NCBI GenBank assembly: GCA_002391555.1
Contig: DGFG01000044.1
Span: forward strand, 1-6,586
Direction of reading: 5' to 3'
Length of the DNA: 6,586 bases
Source of the DNA: Firmicutes bacterium UBA3906
GTDB lineage: Bacteria > Bacillota > Clostridia > Caldicoprobacterales > DTU083
Positions within the stretch are counted from its first letter, which is position 1. Each line of letters starts with the position of its first letter. The position numbers and the translations under genes were made by a program. Positions 5,712 through 6,586 of this stretch are shown here, one piece after another. The notes beneath the pieces were generated by a model that saw only the letters and a list, made by a program, of their open reading frames with translations, was not told where the DNA came from and did no database searches.

Positions 5712-6446
5712 ATGATTGAGATTTCAGCTGGACTACTTGCTTTAATAAAGTATTTTTGCCTAATTGCACATATATCAGGCAACAACTCCTTTCCTCAGCC
5801 TCTTAGTCCAGAGGAAGAAAAGTATCACCTAATCAGGTATTCGGAGGGACACGAAGACTCTAAAAACATTTTAATAGAGCATAATTTACGACTAGTAGCT
5901 CATATTGTCAAAAAGTACAATAATACAGGCAAAGAAATTGATGATCTTATCTCAATTGGGACTATAGGTTTGATAAAGGCAATATCAACCTATAACTTAG
6001 ACAAGAAAACAAGACTGGCTACTTATGCAGCAAGATGTATTGAAAATGAGATACTTATGACCATTAGAGCAGCAAAGAAAACCAAGGGAGAAGTTTCATT
6101 ACAGGATCCAATTGGTATCGATAAAGAAGGAAACGAGATTAGCTTAATAGACATACTAGGAACCGACTGTAACTCTGTGACCGATCAGGTGGAGTTAAAG
6201 CTTCAGATCAGAAAACTCCATAGTAAAATGAAAACAGTCCTAAGTAAAAGAGAGCAGTTAGTTTTACAAATGAGATATGGTTTACTAAATGGTAACAACA
6301 AGACTCAACGTGAGATTGCACAAATGCTAGGAATTTCTAGGTCCTATGTATCCCGTATTGAGAAAAAGGCTATTATGAAACTAAGTAAAGAGTTTGATGT
6401 AGATAGGATATCAAAGGCTGGTAGTCAAGTCCAAAATAGTGTGTAA
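5712..6446 (+). CDS. sigK: RNA polymerase sporulation sigma factor SigK (pro-sigma-K)
   Basis: This 244-residue sigma-70 family protein directs late mother-cell transcription (spore coat, cortex and lysis genes in known species). NNSFPQPLSPEEE (24-36) and IEHNLRLVAHIVKKY (55-69) begin the core. Region 2 continues with DDLISIGTIGLIKAI (77-91) and RLATYAARCIENEILM (101-116), followed by VSLQDPIGIDKEGNEISLID (128-147). Region 4 holds the helix-turn-helix KTQREIAQMLGISRSYVSRIEKKA (197-220). These are close to B. subtilis sigma-K. Residues 1-23 are a hydrophobic pro-sequence (AGLLALIKYFCLIA); alignment with B. subtilis, cut at Ser21-Tyr22 by SpoIVFB, places the likely cut near His20-Ile21. The gene is unbroken, with no skin element. 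The start is ATG 5712 with GGAGGTG at 5700-5706 and 5-base spacing. A sigma-K-type promoter precedes it. Confidence 0.95.
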   Translation: MIEISAGLLALIKYFCLIAHISGNNSFPQPLSPEEEKYHLIRYSEGHEDSKNILIEHNLRLVAHIVKKYNNTGKEIDDLISIGTIGLIKAISTYNLDKKTRLATYAARCIENEILMTIRAAKKTKGEVSLQDPIGIDKEGNEISLIDILGTDCNSVTDQVELKLQIRKLHSKMKTVLSKREQLVLQMRYGLLNGNNKTQREIAQMLGISRSYVSRIEKKAIMKLSKEFDVDRISKAGSQVQNSV

Positions 6447-6508
6447 AATGCCTCGGTAGTTAAATAATTTGAAATTCTTTAAAACGATATCTTTTGCACC
6501 TTGAAAAA

Positions 6509-6522
6509 CATAAGCGTTTATG
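6509..6522. promoter_or_regulatory. LacI/CcpA-like dyad, candidate operator
   Basis: CATAAGCGTTTATG is a 14-bp dyad with perfect 5-bp arms (CATAA/TTATG) and a central CG. The inner TAAGCGTTTA fits the core of LacI/GalR-family sites, including the catabolite (cre) element, but the outer bases are CA..TG and not the TG..CA of cre. It lies 13 bases upstream of the -35 box of the promoter at the 3' end. The assignment is by pattern only. Confidence 0.3.
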
Positions 6523-6535
6523 CCGCGAAAGCCTG

Positions 6536-6565
6536 TTGATACGGGGGAGTCCCCTCTGGTATAAT
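6536..6565 (+). promoter_or_regulatory. Strong sigma-A promoter with extended -10, for a gene beyond the window
   Basis: TTGATA (6536-6541, five of six) is followed by 18 bp and a perfect TATAAT (6560-6565). An upstream TG at 6557-6558 makes it an extended -10. Only two genomic bases follow before the adapter, so the gene it drives is not seen. The spacer contains GGGG (6543-6546), loop GAGT and CCCC (6551-6554), flanked by ATAC (6539-6542) and GTAT (6559-6562). That dyad lies between the promoter boxes and could bind a regulator. Between the sigK stop and this promoter I see no gene and no convincing terminator. Confidence 0.6.
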
Positions 6566-6567
6566 CT

Positions 6568-6586
6568 CTGTCTCTTATACACATCT
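6568..6586 (-). other. Tn5 mosaic end / Nextera adapter remnant (artefact)
   Basis: The last 19 bases, CTGTCTCTTATACACATCT, are the exact reverse complement of the first 19 and match the Nextera mosaic end. Genomic sequence ends at about 6567. Confidence 0.97.

Noticed and set aside
6447..6520. Intrinsic terminator after sigK
   Set aside because: I found only very weak A/T pairing and no GC stem followed by a T-tract.
1..6586. Composite transposon or insertion element with 19-bp terminal inverted repeats
   Set aside because: The terminal repeats are the engineered Tn5 mosaic end of the library kit. No transposase, target duplication or other mobile gene is present.
1..6586. CRISPR array, tRNA or rRNA genes, toxin-antitoxin or phage-defence genes
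   Set aside because: No regularly spaced repeats, no recognisable RNA gene sequence, and no open frames of such families on either strand. The genes present are core functions.

Overview
The window holds five complete genes and one partial gene, all on the + strand. It looks like a piece of a low-GC, spore-forming Firmicute, most probably from the Clostridia. The reasons are the AT-rich sequence, the strong AGGAGG-type ribosome binding sites, an RNase J, the gene order mltG-trmR-trhP known from Bacillus and clostridia, and a sporulation sigma factor (SigK). I cannot name the genus. The biological sequence covers only about 20-6567. The first 19 and last 19 bases are the Tn5 mosaic end (Nextera adapter) in opposite orientations, so they are sequencing artefacts and not ends of a mobile element.

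Layout. Bases 20-536 are the last 172 codons of a large nucleotidyltransferase/phosphohexomutase-type protein, cut by the fragment end. A sigma-A-type promoter (559-587) leads into rnj (637-2301, RNase J), which ends at a clear bidirectional intrinsic terminator (2313-2350). A second sigma-A-type promoter (2382-2410), with a perfect inverted repeat over its -35 box, starts a probable operon. The operon is mltG (2448-3596, cell-wall transglycosylase), trmR (3673-4320, tRNA 5-hydroxyuridine methyltransferase family) and trhP (4410-5630, U32 'peptidase' family tRNA hydroxylation protein). A 22-bp perfect palindrome lies between mltG and trmR. sigK (5712-6446) follows, preceded by a very good match to a sigma-K promoter, which suggests autoregulation in the mother cell. 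The last 120 bases contain no gene but do hold a LacI/CcpA-like dyad and a strong extended -10 promoter pointing off the end.

How the genes work together. TrhP and TrmR are expected to act one after the other on U34 of tRNA: hydroxylation to ho5U, then methylation to mo5U. MltG ends peptidoglycan strands at the membrane and is co-transcribed with them for reasons that remain unclear. RNase J is the main 5'-exonuclease/endonuclease of such bacteria. SigK runs late mother-cell gene expression in sporulation. Here it is a single unbroken gene that keeps a hydrophobic pro-sequence.

I found no undescribed system. The most useful observations are the adapter-bounded ends and the false MCIRDR start, the sigma-K promoter upstream of sigK, the pro-SigK without a skin element, the regulatory dyads at the mltG and 3'-end promoters, and the degenerate phosphate loop in the partial first gene.
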